A DNA stretch of 64,000 bases from Xiphophorus maculatus. Taxonomy: Eukaryota > Chordata > Actinopteri > Cyprinodontiformes > Poeciliidae. The DNA lies in NCBI RefSeq assembly GCF_002775205.1, contig NC_036453.1:2569103-2633102 (forward strand), given 5' to 3'. The translations under genes and the position numbers were made by a program. Shown here piece after piece: positions 9,576-21,467 of this stretch. Positions within the stretch are counted from its first letter, which is position 1, and each line of letters begins with the position of its first letter. The notes under the pieces are model-generated. The model was not told the origin of the DNA. It saw nothing but the letters and a program-made list of their open reading frames with translations, and did no database searches.

Positions 9576-12240
9576 AGGAATAAGGGTTTAAAAATAGCCT
9601 AAGGCTACTTGTGGCAGGTTCTGAGCGAACTGAATCATCTGATATGGTTCGGGGGAAACGGTGCGGACTGATGGAGGCAACAGTCGGTAATGAACCAATG
9701 CCGCTTCCCGTTTATTTTAATCACACTTCTTAATTGCCATTGAATGTTAGAGCAGAATTAGCCTAAATATGCTTGCCGAAACCTGCCAGTATCAGTTTTA
9801 CTACTTTAGTTTAACTTTTTGAACAAGTTAGCCGTTTGCCGTTAAATAGTAAATGTTAATAGTAGCAAAACCAAACAGTAATTTTCTCAATATCAGGGCA
9901 GAATTGTCTCAGTGTGACTCTGAAAATTCACAAATACTAATATGGAACAGAGCTCATCTCCCTTACTCTGTACAAAGTGAGTGTACCCACTAAGTTTTAC
10001 CTAATAATATAATTAAACAGTGCTACAGGTACATATTTGAGAGAAAAAAAAAATCTTAAATTTATTTTAATGTTACTATACAGAAGCCTCTCTATAGTAA
10101 GCAATCATTAAATATTTGTACCATTATGTGAGTTTTAAATCTTCGGTTAAAGAGAATTTTCTATTTCAATAGAAAAAAAAAATCATTTTCTTTTCTGAAA
10201 GAAAGGAAAATGATTATAGAGGAGACATTTTAAACTGTTTATCCTGATTGACAGTGAGCAGCTGCAGCGTCTGACTTCATTTCCTGATGACTAAGAAAAG
10301 TTCCTCTGTGTCCCAACAGAGCAACTTTTCTGTAATGTGTTTCATTTTCGGTTATCTGTTCTCATTTCTAAAAGCATTCCTCAGTAGAAAATAGTTAACT
10401 AAACTTCTTATAGGTTTCATATGGCAATTTTAACACGCCTCCTTTTCGCTCTAATAATTTCCACATCAAAGCGTGTCGGTGCGTAATGTTGACAGAAAGA
10501 GATCAGATTTTGAGTTCCCAGCAGGAAACAGGTTAAAATCAGCCAAGCTTAAAATGATTTGATTCCTGTGAACATCTAATGGTTCTGCACGCCTCTGGTT
10601 GGGATCTAAGAGACCACTTCTAGATAAGCTTATTGTGTGGAAACCACTACAGTACCACCCCTTACAGTCTATATACCTGTTACATCATAACAGTCTGTGC
10701 AAATCGAAAGATCAAAACTTTTTTATGATGGATGTTTAGTTTGTTTGCTTGGACATAAAACTGGATTTTTATCAGAAATTGGAGGATAGGAGAGTTTATT
10801 CCACATTTCTGCACACAAACGACAAGTAGCATGACAAAACGGGGAATAATCTGCAGATTAATTAGTTATGGATATGGACACTGCACCACAGAAGCTATAA
10901 TTGGTTAAATTACTCTGAGAGTTATAATACCGGTGGAAAATACAGCAATCAGACAAGTTTTCCACATATCTAAAACATAGATTTTCAGAGTCTCAGGAGA
11001 TTTGAATTGTTATTTCTCAGCAGTTTTGACAAAGTTTAAATAAAAAAAAAAAAAGCTTATTATTCCAACCGGCAAAACATTTTCTGTCCAGTTGATTCTG
11101 TCGGCTTTACAGCGATCCGTCGTAAATGTAGCGTTAGCATGTAGCGACAGTTTAGGAGTTTGGGAGGACAACCCAACTACAACACAAACATTCACAGAAA
11201 ACCGACCAGCTGTTCATTTATTTCTTAGTAAAGATTTCTTTACTGTAAAAATCCTGATTATGATTTTCAAACATGAAATCTCCTCGAGCATAAAAACATA
11301 AGGGAGCATTTTTGATCAAAATGCTTTTCTGAACATATTTTCACCGTTTTACCAACTTGTGTAGTTGAGCTCAAATAGACACGTTTGCATAGTTGAGACT
11401 TAAAGAACAAACTGTATCAAATTAATTTACCTAACTCAGTAAAATGTATTTTACATTAAAAATAAACAGATAATGTCCTCTTGCTTCATAATATTGATCT
11501 AACTGGCAAATGCAGGCAACCAGCTTGTCCATATGGGATGTCTGAATTTCCTACCAGAACATGCAAAGAAAAAAAAACAGCAAACAAAAAAAAACCAAGT
11601 AAAAGATGCTAACAGCCTATTTGTACTCTTGATACACTAGTTTGGGTCAGTATGCAAACAATGAGGGAGTACTCAATGCAATTAACCAGTTTTACAGCAT
11701 CACTTTATGACAGGGACCTTAAGGACCTAAAGGTCTCTCTGACCTTAAACCTCTCTGACTTTGGTCTCTCTGACCAAACCTCCACAGTGGATTGTCGAAT
11801 GGACACCATACTGAGACCAACATGTTTTTGTTTCCCCACCAAGGGTTCCCTGGTTGTATCGTGCCGTCCACCAGATGCACCACCAGCACCACGTTCCCTT
11901 TGCGTTGGCGGCGCAGGACGCCAGCTCAGCTGAACTGCTGTCACTCCTGCTGCTGGCCCTGGGCAGCGCCTGGATGCTGGGCTGCCACCCACTCAGCGAA
12001 GCCCTCTTCCACTTCCTCAACAGCTGGCTGGCGGTGGAGGACCACTGTGGATACAACCTGCCATGGGCCCTGCACAGACTACTTCCCTGCATGGGAGGAG
12101 CCCCCTTCCACCAAACCCATCACAAGAAGCAGATGAATAACTTTGCCCCCTACTTCACACACTGGGATCATCTGTTTGGAACATATATAGCGCCACAATC
12201 CCATTTCAGGAAGAGACACGACAGGACTGTCATGAAGTGA
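9133..12240 (+). CDS. ch25h-like: Cholesterol 25-hydroxylase-like protein (two exons, complete)
   Basis: Coding exons are 9133-9572 and 11844-12240, joined at CACAG/GTGAGG and an AAG acceptor, giving 278 residues (human CH25H has 272). Family: di-iron fatty-acid-hydroxylase enzymes of the ER membrane that use O2 to hydroxylate cholesterol, making 25-hydroxycholesterol, a regulator of SREBP and LXR and an antiviral oxysterol. All three histidine boxes are present: HYCMH at the end of exon 1, HQMHH at the start of exon 2, and HQTHH near residue 238. Hydrophobic stretches near residues 36-62, 95-112 and 130-145 fit a multi-pass ER protein. DTFFFIWHYCMH, EDHCGYN and NNFAPYFTHWD match family signatures. 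I start at ATG 9133 because the family N-terminus is short. Odd feature: mammalian CH25H has no intron, while this gene has a 2.3-kb one just after the first histidine box. Fish carry several ch25h paralogues (ch25hl1, 2, 3) and I cannot say which this is. Confidence 0.9.
9573..11843 (+). other. ch25h-like intron
   Basis: An AT-rich intron of 2271 bp with GT-AG ends. No recognised exon or mobile element lies inside. A 10-bp-arm hairpin (aatcattttc ... gaaaatgatt, about 10180-10215) was noted. Confidence 0.7.
11844..12240 (+). CDS. ch25h-like: ch25h-like coding exon 2
   Basis: This exon begins RVPWLYRAVHQMHH, directly continuing exon 1, and carries histidine boxes 2 (HQMHH) and 3 (HQTHH). It ends HDRTVMK and a TGA stop. 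Overlapping frames from 11652 and 11792 are shadows. Confidence 0.92.
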
Positions 12241-12823
12241 ACCGTGAATTTGCCGTATACCTGTTTGTGGGTGTGTGTGCACGCGGGGGTGTGTGTGTGG
12301 GGGGTGAGGGGTGGTTATCACTGTCTACTCATATGAAGGTATGTTTCTTTTTGCTTGTTGGCAGAGGGATGACTGACATATACGACATCTCCAAGATGAA
12401 GAAATGCAGCTAAACATTTTCTTAACATCAGCGATATTTTTAAATGGTTCTTTTAACACAGTAAATAAGTAAACAGGATGTATATATATGTATTTATGGA
12501 GAGAGAAAATTCAAAATATTGTAATCATCTGCAGCTAGGGTTAGGGTTACCCTAAAGTTAAATCCCATCAGTGTTTTTTTTTTATCTACCTCTGCTCTCA
12601 GTACTTCTTGTCTTTAAAATTCAATCACCATTCCATGAAATTGGACATCATTCACCAAAGTTGTTCGTTTTAGATTATCAGATATCTTGTGTTGTTTAAC
12701 ATGCAGCTATGTAGTATCAGCTTTTTTCCTCCTGCATGTTTATCCACTATCTGCCAAATTTGTAGTGATGCAAAAATGTGTAAAACAATGCTCTGTTTTT
12801 TGTATATTCACAAAATGAATAAA
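12241..12823 (+). other. ch25h-like 3' untranslated region with poly(A) signal
   Basis: An AATAAA hexamer at 12818-12823 lies 578 bases after the stop and is the first canonical signal on this strand, so the 3' UTR is probably about 0.6 kb. The UTR contains a GT-rich tract (about 12265-12300) and a short palindrome built of telomere-like hexamers (12537-12555). Confidence 0.6.
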
Positions 12824-13639
12824 AGTTTTATAGATCTCTAGCTGTGATCTAAATACCTTGCCGTGTGTAGAATCATCCAGCTCAGGTTTGAACAGATTAT
12901 GTTGCTTTAGTGATTAAAAACTAGACATACAGGATTCCGGATGAATCAGTGTAAATGGAAACTTAATCCATTGCAGCATGAAAAACGGCAAATCTCATTC
13001 TGTCTACAGTCACTGTTGTGGTTACACAGCTGCACAACACAGGGGGGCGCCCCGTCCCCACGGATGACACGTTTACAAAAGCAGCATAAAGTTGCTCATT
13101 GTTCAACTGACAGTTGGATTTGTCATTTTTCTCCCCTTTTGAGTTCTCATGCCGCTCCCTGACAGAACAATGGTGAGCCACATCGCTCGTATCCAAACCT
13201 GCCCCTGAACAGAAAAACATACTAAAAGATCATGAGTGTATTTTCTGGGGCAGCTCTTACTCTGTTTAAAATAAGCTCCTAAAATTGACTAAATTAAAGT
13301 TTGGTTTCCGAGGAGGTGCATTCTTCTGCTTTTCCAAGTTTCATTGGAAAATGATCCCAATGGATTTGTAATCAGCTGATTGTAAATATTTTCAGTTTGA
13401 GTGGTTTTGGTTAGCATCTGAGTCACCGTTAGCCTTGGAGTTCCTTCAGTTCCCTACAAACTCCCATCAGCATGACACATGTCTCTTTACTGAAAGAAAA
13501 CTGATAATAAAGTCACATAACATGAATGGAAAAAAAAGAATCAAGCTATCACTATTTAAGTTTGAAAAGGATCCACCTGAAGACACTGTCGCATCTTTTT
13601 CTGGGTCAGACTGTACCAAAATGTCTGCTTTCAGTTATA

Positions 13640-14070
13640 AAAACGTTATTTACATAAAATATGACTTAAAAGAAATTTTACTTCCCAATTTAACACCTTG
13701 AAATTAGGTGTCTGTCTCTTTAAAAACTCCAGCTCTTTCTGAAGCCTCACCTTCATGAATTCGTCACAACATGGCTCCTCTATTAACCCTTTAACAAGGT
13801 TTTTCCCAGCGATGCTCTGAGAAATGGCTCATAATGAGCTCGGCAGATGCACCGTTTCACCAGGTGTTTGCTGATTGATGCTGGCTATTCTGAAGGAGCT
13901 GAGTGGGGGAGTCACCAGGGGGGTCTGCTCTGTGATTTAGGGAGGAGCTTCATTCTGGAAGGCGCACTAGGTCCAACCAGGTGTTTGGCACAGCTGAATG
14001 GAGGGAATAAACATAACGTGACGTAAATCTCACAAAATTTGATTTTACATAATACGGCCTCTTTAAAGCT
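13640..14070 (+). repeat. Dispersed repeat, family A copy 1
   Basis: Shares atatgacttaaaagaa, ttgaaattaggtgtctgtc, ctttaaaaactcc and cacaacatggctcctct, in the same order and spacing, with 41440-41640. A third, reversed piece is at 59325-59400. Probably a fish MITE or SINE; no intact coding. Confidence 0.7.
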
Positions 14071-14594
14071 AACTGGGAGGTGAAGCCTAAGCCATAATTC
14101 CAAAACAAAACAAAAAAAAGCCCCAACATGTTGAAATAATTAACTTGGAGACCTTTTTTTTTTTTTTCTTTGTCCAGAATATAGTTCAGACCGCAGGGCT
14201 TTGTGTTGTGCTTAGAATATGAAGCAATTTATTGTCAAAATAAATTGGAAAACCAGTTGCTACCTTTCAGCTAACAAGATGTTACAGGAGGATAATGGGG
14301 AAAGGGAGAAAGACATGTCTTAAGACTGACTTTTTTATTGCTGTAATAAACTACACAGTACTCAGGTTATGAGTATAGGTGACGTATATGAAGGCAAGTC
14401 AAATACTGAGTTTCATATTTTGCCTTCAGCTTCTAATAATAATTCAGATGTCCTGAGACTATCCGCTGTTTCATTTTCACATCCAACCAGTTCCATGGAA
14501 GACTTAACTTTGCAGACAAAACCACATGTTCATTACCAGATGTTTCTGTCTCTTGCACAGTGACAGTTGTGCAAAAAAGTTGAGCCTGCCACAG

Positions 14595-14616
14595 TATTAT
14601 TATTATTATTATTATT
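14595..14616. repeat. (TTA)n microsatellite
   Basis: Tandem TTA/ATT run directly visible. Confidence 0.9.
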
Positions 14617-15239
14617 GAGTTTGGCTTGTGGGAGACAATTCATGGATACTCGTGATTTTGGCACGCCTGCCGTTTTCACGTTGTAGAAGGATGGGAAAAA
14701 GCTCAGAGCTGTGGGAGCTTTCTGCACCTCATTATCAGAGTGAAATACGATACATGCTGTGTGGAAGAAGAAAAAAAAACGCTGATTCATCGTGCCTACA
14801 GTCAGGAAGATGGAGTCATGTAAACAGTTGAAAACAGAATTACCCAGGGAACGCCAAGTGTCTCCTGATGAAAACACACAGTGACACAAACGCGACGTAA
14901 AAAGCACAGGTTAATGCTGAGGAGCAAAAAAAATCACTGCAAGGGACAGGACGTGAGATGACGACTCTTCTGAAAAGGAGCCAACATTCAGATTTAAAAC
15001 ATGTGGTAAGAGGTCTGGGAAATGGGACCAAGTTGCACTAGGAAAAAAGAAGCACTGGAGTGAAAAGAAACGGAAAGCTGAGAACAGCAGAGCAGAAAGA
15101 TCAGAGGAGACAGATGGAACTTGGACGTTCAGATGCTTTAGTTACAAAAAGAACTTTTTAAAGCGGATAGAAAATATTGAAAGATTTCAATGTTCAATTG
15201 GTTTTGTACACACTATTACTTTTCTGTTGTTACTATGAC

Positions 15240-15770
15240 TCGAAGTAATAGTGATCTGTGAAAAGATCAAACTCCTCCACCTCCTCTGTGTGCTACTATT
15301 GCTGTCTGAATAAATGTACCACATCCAACTAAAAACAGCCAATCAGATCCAGGAGGATGGTTTTAGTGTTGTCAATTACGTTTGTGTACATGCTGCTCAA
15401 TGTGCTGGTAGATACAACTTACCGTTCCAGGAAAACCGTTTATCCGCCATTGGAGGCTACACTTACTAGCCTTAGCATTTGTGGCAGGCTGTGATGAATT
15501 AGCTGTAACGTAGCAGAGAGCGATGGGGAGGGTCTGAGCAGCATGTACACAAGCATAATTGAGCATAAGACTTCTCTTGGCTCTGATTTGTTGTTTTTGA
15601 CTGAGTAGTGTATTTCTGCAGCTAGTAGTGTGAGCACTGGGAGAATGATTCTTTGGCTTGATTTTTTTTCATTCATTATCCGTCTTAAATTATACTGTCA
15701 AAATATAACGATAAGTTCATGTAACATTTTAAAAAATAATAATTTTTTAAATAATAAAAGTTACATGTTG
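15240..15770. repeat. Palindromic CCAAT repeat, family B copy 1
   Basis: The left half contains gccaatcagatccaggagga and the right half the inverted block ggctctgatttgttg, followed by the shared tail (tatttctgcag ... atactgtca ... acatgttgcag). The middle carries ccttagcatttgtggcaggc, as in the other copies. Confidence 0.7.
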
Positions 15771-16365
15771 CAGATTTAGATAAATTTTGCTTTTATAAAG
15801 GAAATCACTGTCTTATTGAATGCTATTTTATTTATTTTTACATAGCTTTTCTTTTAAGCTGATACGCTGACCGGAAGTACTTTACATGTTCACTTCACAG
15901 AATGCGTTTCCCACAGGAAGATTATTGGTGCTGCACCATCTTCTACCTACGTTTCTAAAGTAAGCAATAATTTCTGTGTGAATATTCAACCAGTATTAAT
16001 GTGACGACAGATTACAGGTTCATACACCACTGTTATTAGATTTTATTATGAGACCGGAGTTGTTTAGGTCAGCATTGGTCTTGGCTTTTTTCGTAGTAAC
16101 TGTTAGCAGTAAAGATTTTGAGATTGCGGTCATTTTAAGACAAAAGATGTCCGTTTTTTTTTTTTTATCTTGGCCGGTCTCAGACAAGCCCTTAGCTTCA
16201 TTTTATGGTACATGCTAACCTAGATTTACACTAAAATCACCATATGGTGATGAACTGCACAGCAACATCGTTATAGGTAACATTTCAGTGTTAGCACATA
16301 TTAGAGTGCATTGTTGAGACTTTGGTGTTGTATACACAATAAATAACTCAATACACACAATATGC

Positions 16366-16398
16366 TATTATGTTAGCATATTATGTGCTAACATAATA
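16366..16398. repeat. 13-bp-stem hairpin
   Basis: tattatgttagca and tgctaacataata are exact reverse complements around a 7-base loop. Confidence 0.8.
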
Positions 16399-16553
16399 TT
16401 AAGGATGTTATGTCAGAGTTGATGGTTTTCGACACAGACAGCGTAACCTCGAGACCAGCTGCTTTGACCAGGTTAGCTTCTGGAAGAATCTCGCCGACGC
16501 CATTTTCTTTGCTGGGTTGACTGACGAAGAGGGGGAATGTGTAAGTAGCAAAC

Positions 16554-16558
<5 letters not shown>

Positions 16559-16622
<64 letters not shown>

Positions 16623-16627
16623 TTTTT
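16559..16627. repeat. (AT)n followed by poly-T
   Basis: An AT run of about 28 units continues directly into a T run. Confidence 0.95.
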
Positions 16628-18589
16628 AAATCGGTCATTTATAATTATTGTTGTTGAAATATTTCCATATTTCTATATTTTAGTCTTTGGTGGATGGACT
16701 GAAACCGTAATGCATTCTTTGAATGATTACCCTTCGACAGACACTTACTTGAAGAGTATTCGAGACAATATTTGTACATAGCAAGTATTCTGTAAAAAAA
16801 AAAAAGAAAAAAGAAGAAGTTATGAGCACAACTGCGGCTTTTCTAATGCTCCTTTTTGAAAGGCAAGTCTCACAATCCTTCATGCAATCATTGCAATATT
16901 TTTAGTTTCTCTAGGGAGTGGATTTAGGTATTACTTGCACAGCAGAATGAAAGTAAAAGAAAGAAACAACTGATTGTGCTTGAGAAATCCCTCGGAGTTG
17001 TATAACTTTGCCTAGACCCAGCACAACATCTGTGTGTCATTACCAACGCTTCATACAAGTTAAATTAAATTGCGCAATAACAAATGGAAACTGTTAAGTG
17101 CTGGAACACTGATTCTGGATGTGAACATGAAGCAGGGATTGAGAGAAAAAAAAGTCCTTATCCTGAGAAAGAAAAACAAAGTTTCTAGAACAGAGCGAGG
17201 GATGAGTTGCTTGGGTGGTGGAGCTGCCGAGAGATGAAACGATAAAGAACAGAACCCGAAGCAGGAAACAATCAGGCCCTATTACAGACCAAACGTCAGA
17301 GTTTTAGGGCGAGTCATGCAGCTTTGGGTGGCACACACCAGATACACACGTTCACAGCGAGAGGCACGTCGACCTCCAGCAGCAGGCATCATGATGTCAG
17401 CCGGGGGAGAATCTCTGGATTACAAAACACTTTGTAAGTGTCTGCTCTGGCGCTTCTGTTTGGATTGCTAACTCACTGTTCTTTGCGCTCCAGCTGAGCA
17501 TGTCGTGTTGGTGAGATCGGATGCAAGCTGCTGTGTAAAAACACTCTGACAGCCTTGAATGTTTTGACACATGCAGGCCCTTCAAAACAAGAGCTTGAAA
17601 AAACCCAGGTCACTCTCCAGCCTTCCTTATCATCAGACCACATGCTGCTAACTTCCCATTTCAACATGCCCCCTGCACGGTTGAAATCAGGAGACAAAGG
17701 CCAGATTCATATTTCTTCTAGAGTTCTGTAAATATTCAATTAGAGAGCCTGAAATAGCTGAGCTCTTGTCTTGTTACAGTCAATAAGGGTCTGACCCTTT
17801 AGTCATTAGCCATTTTAAGACGGCCTTTGCTCTATCTAACATTAGGGGTCTCTTAGTGTCCAACTGTTTCCATTCAGAAACATTCATACACTTGTCTTTA
17901 TGGATGTTTGCCATATAACAGCTTGAAGGAAGACTCCATTCAGATTATATAATTACCGGACTGTACAGTAGCAGTTTTTTTTGTGTATGTTTTTTTTACG
18001 CAGGCAATAAGTACTGGATACACAAAGGAAAATATTTAAAAGGTCATAGAAAGCCAAGAAGCAAACTAAAATGTGTCAATATTTGCAAAGCATTCCTGTT
18101 GCCATGTGCAACTCAGTATAGTTTAATATTTTAAAATTAACTGATGGCCTCTGAACATCAGTAAGTTTCTGATTACCGGCATTAAGTTGCATGATCAAAA
18201 TGTAGAGTAAAACTAAAAAAAAAACCAACCACTCCCCAAAAAATTTTAGTTCTGCAAAAATATATGTATGGCAATTTTTAAAGCTACATATCAAAACTTT
18301 TGAGTGTTCAAAAGTGAAGACATAATCCAGATAAGAAAAGAACATGATTTTACCATAAGCATCCAAGGCCATGTGTCCCTTCATCTGACGTGATGTCCAA
18401 GAAACCATAAGTACTTATATGAAGCTTCAAAAAGTTCTAGAAGTAGCAAGGTCAGTTTTTCTAATTAAAAAACTAGCAATAGTAATAATTCACTGAAATA
18501 GAATTGCTTATCTGCACAGTCACTGCACAGCATTTCACTGCTGAAGAAAGTTTGCTGCAGAAGATTTAAACAAGACAGTGAAGTTCTAG

Positions 18590-18680
18590 GAGAATATAGT
18601 CTGGTCATATAAGGCCAAAGCTGAACTCTATGGTGGTCACACACACCATCCCGATTCACGGGATGTTTCAACATCATGCT
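18590..18680 (-). mobile_element. Tc1-like non-coding fragment
   Basis: The reverse complement reads like the fish Tc1-type consensus around catctgaccag and ttctcccagtagttcac. Identification is by memory of the repeat style only. Confidence 0.35.
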
Positions 18681-20409
18681 GGAAGAAAACTAGTTAAAGA
18701 CTAGTAACAAGTCAATGGCAGCTGCAGTTATCCCAGTTTGTGAAGATAAAAAACCCAAACAATCAAAAAAGACTCTTGCAAGATTCCGTCAGTACTCTTT
18801 CGATACAGTCAGAAATATTACCACTTGCTGTTTAGTTACATATTCCAAACAGCATGGGGAGGCATAACTATTTGCAGCAGTTAGTGCACATAAGAGGCCA
18901 CCCGTTTTTGTTCATTAGAACGGCTTCCCCTTATTTTCCCACGGTTCTCTGTTTGTGTGTTGCACATGAACTATGACCTTTGAGCTGATATCGGTGGTAT
19001 GAATGATCTGAATGTCAGCAATGCCTTCTGTGTCTGCTCCAACAGCCTCATCCTGATATAACGGCAAAGACAGTTGACAGTTTGAGACTGCTTTGAGTGA
19101 TGTTTGTGAATGCAAGAAAATATTTCAGTCATAGCTAACATCAAAACTTCATTTCTCTGAGAAATGCTAGCTCCAAATATTAACATGCATGACAAGCAGA
19201 GATTTGAGTACTTTTTTTTATTGTTTTACAAACTGTTACCATATCGCTTCCCAACATATTTTACTTGTGCCGCAATTGCATTGTCATAAACATAAAATAT
19301 TCTCTACTCTCACTTACAAATGTACATATATAATCATTTACTCTCTTGTAGAAATTAATAAATTAGAACAATAAATAGTATTTTATTTGACACAAGCAGC
19401 AGACATATCAAATGGCTTATAACAAAGGGAAGTATTTGTTTAGGGTATTGTGTATCGTGACAGTCTGGCCACTATGCCACATTTTTTTCAGACTTAGTCA
19501 GTTTTTAACCCCCAAAAATGTCCAAGGAAGTAATGTATTATTTAGATGCAGATCTGCCAGAGCCACATGAACTTGGGTCAGTTAGTTGAAAAGGTTACCG
19601 AGGAGCATGGACAACCCTTGGCCCCCTTTTCCATTCTCCCATGGCCCCGCCACATCAAAAGTTGCCCCGAATGTAACCGGTGTACATGTTTCTCAACCTC
19701 CAACACCTTGCTATCACTGTAGCTCTGGGGGGGTGGAAAATAGTCATGTGAAGTGGAAAGCAAGGTTGAGATAAACAACTCTACCAACCAGACCGCTGCA
19801 CAGAGCTCACGTATCAGGCAGTGGCAGAAGGCAGGAGCTGGGCCTAGAGAGTTCATGGCTTGTCAGGTTGCCGGAGGCAGGCCATTTCTTTGCACCAAGG
19901 CACATGAAGTGCTGATTAGTGTTTGCATTGCACGAGGGAGGCCAGAGATAAGTGGAGAGGAAGACAGATGTCAGGGGAACAAAGAGGAAGGAGGATGACT
20001 GACCCACTAGTTCCCACCAGTCTGCATAAACTGTAAGAGACTCGGTTCTTTCACCACTGTGGGTATGAGAGCATACCTTTCCATCACTGGATACCAAACT
20101 GACTGTAAATCTGTTGCATGGTTCTACTTTCATGCTGCTGTGTGACAGATGGTGACTAATGTTCATGCCTTTCCTCTACAATATGAAGTACTTGCTTTAC
20201 TTTACGGTACAATATACATGTTTGTCCACTTGCAGTGCACAAATGTTCATCGGTTTTAAATGAGCACTCCTGGTCTCACAGAAAAAAAAAACTAAAAGAG
20301 GTTCCAATCATTGTCCCTTTCAGTTCTCAAAGACCTCAGCTCAATGTCTTGCCGCTGGTGTGTAGTATCCTTCCTGTTGTGGTAAGACTTAACAGAAAGT
20401 TTGAGGGGA

Positions 20410-21467
20410 CTATCTGCAGCCGCACTCAGCTACTACCATTCCTTCGTACTTGTACTTGTAAGTGACCACGCCTGTGTCATCCAGGTAGAGTAAGGAGATG
20501 GGGTCCAGCTTGGTTGGCACACAACAGGCTCGTGCTGCCTTCTGGGGACTGTGGATGTTTACCAGTGTCTGGACTATGGCATGTTTGGTAGGTGTGACAT
20601 GCTTTGTCAATGGGTATGAACAAACGCCAGCACATTCAAAGGCATCATAGCCAGTGGGTGCAAGGATCCAACTATCCCACCCAATGTCTTTAAACTCTAC
20701 GTACAGAGATTGTTTCTTGCAGTGGTTTCCTTTGGCGTTGCGACGAATGCGGGACGCTGTGTCATAGATCAGGTTGGAACGCATCTGGATGAGGTCTTCC
20801 TCATCTGGTTCAGCCTCACTCTCGTCCTCACCCCACAGCCCACCCAGGTCTGTCCCGAAGTCATTCTGCAGAACAGCACTAGACGTCTCATGGTCTATCA
20901 TCTCATTCAACTCACGCCTGTCGTCACGGTGATCACTGCTCTGATCATCAGAGAAGACAATCAGAAGAGGTTTATGTTTTTCCTCTGGTCTGTTTTCAAT
21001 CCTCATGTCACCTTCAAGTGGAGCCTCGTCTTTGCTGCTCTCTTTCGTACTCTCAACATTTTCGTCATCAGCAATGCTAGAAATCTGTACTTCTAAACGG
21101 TGTGTTGTTGCTCCATCAGATTTGCACCAACGCTGCACAGCAGCAGTGAGGTCAAAAGCTTCCCAACCGTTATCTGTCCCAAACACCTGGCGTGAAGCCA
21201 GTTCCAAAAACTCAGTTTGCTCCTCCACCCCTGCAAACTCATCTCCCCGCGTTGTCTTTTCATCGGTCATGTTAAGCCAGTCGTGTGATGTCAGTTCATA
21301 GATGGTGACCTTGCGGTCAACACCGGCGTAAAGGTGGCGGTCAGTCTGCACTAGAGTGTAGAGGCGTAGTTCAGCTGCTGTGATGCGTTCATGATGCGGG
21401 ATTGACACGTTGAAGAGCAGTGGGTGGCGTCTCACACCCCCTTCTCCCACAACACTGGGATTTGAAT
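20410..21467 (-). CDS. bmp10: bmp10 coding exon 2
   Basis: This exon encodes the rest of the prodomain and the whole mature growth factor. The acceptor is tgtctag before ATTCAAATCC, restoring codon G/AT (D137). The open frame continues past the acceptor to 21573, but that extension is intron. Confidence 0.93.

Larger units (their letters stand above)
12824..20409. other. Intergenic interval between ch25h-like and bmp10
   Basis: The two genes converge here. Identified content: a dispersed repeat at 13640-14070, a TTA run at 14595-14616, a palindromic CCAAT-bearing repeat at about 15240-15770, a 13-bp hairpin at 16366-16398, a long AT run at 16559-16614 and a Tc1-like fragment near 18590-18680. 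The bmp10 3' UTR must end near its right side; AATAAA on the - strand occurs at 19382-19387 and about 19215-19220. No coding gene is recognised. Confidence 0.5.

Noticed and set aside
12480-12500. Short TATATA runs as promoters
   Set aside because: Inside the ch25h-like 3' UTR; AT-rich background makes such matches meaningless.
13435-13701. 88-codon + strand frame
   Set aside because: It overlaps the family A repeat, has unremarkable composition and no homology that I recognise.
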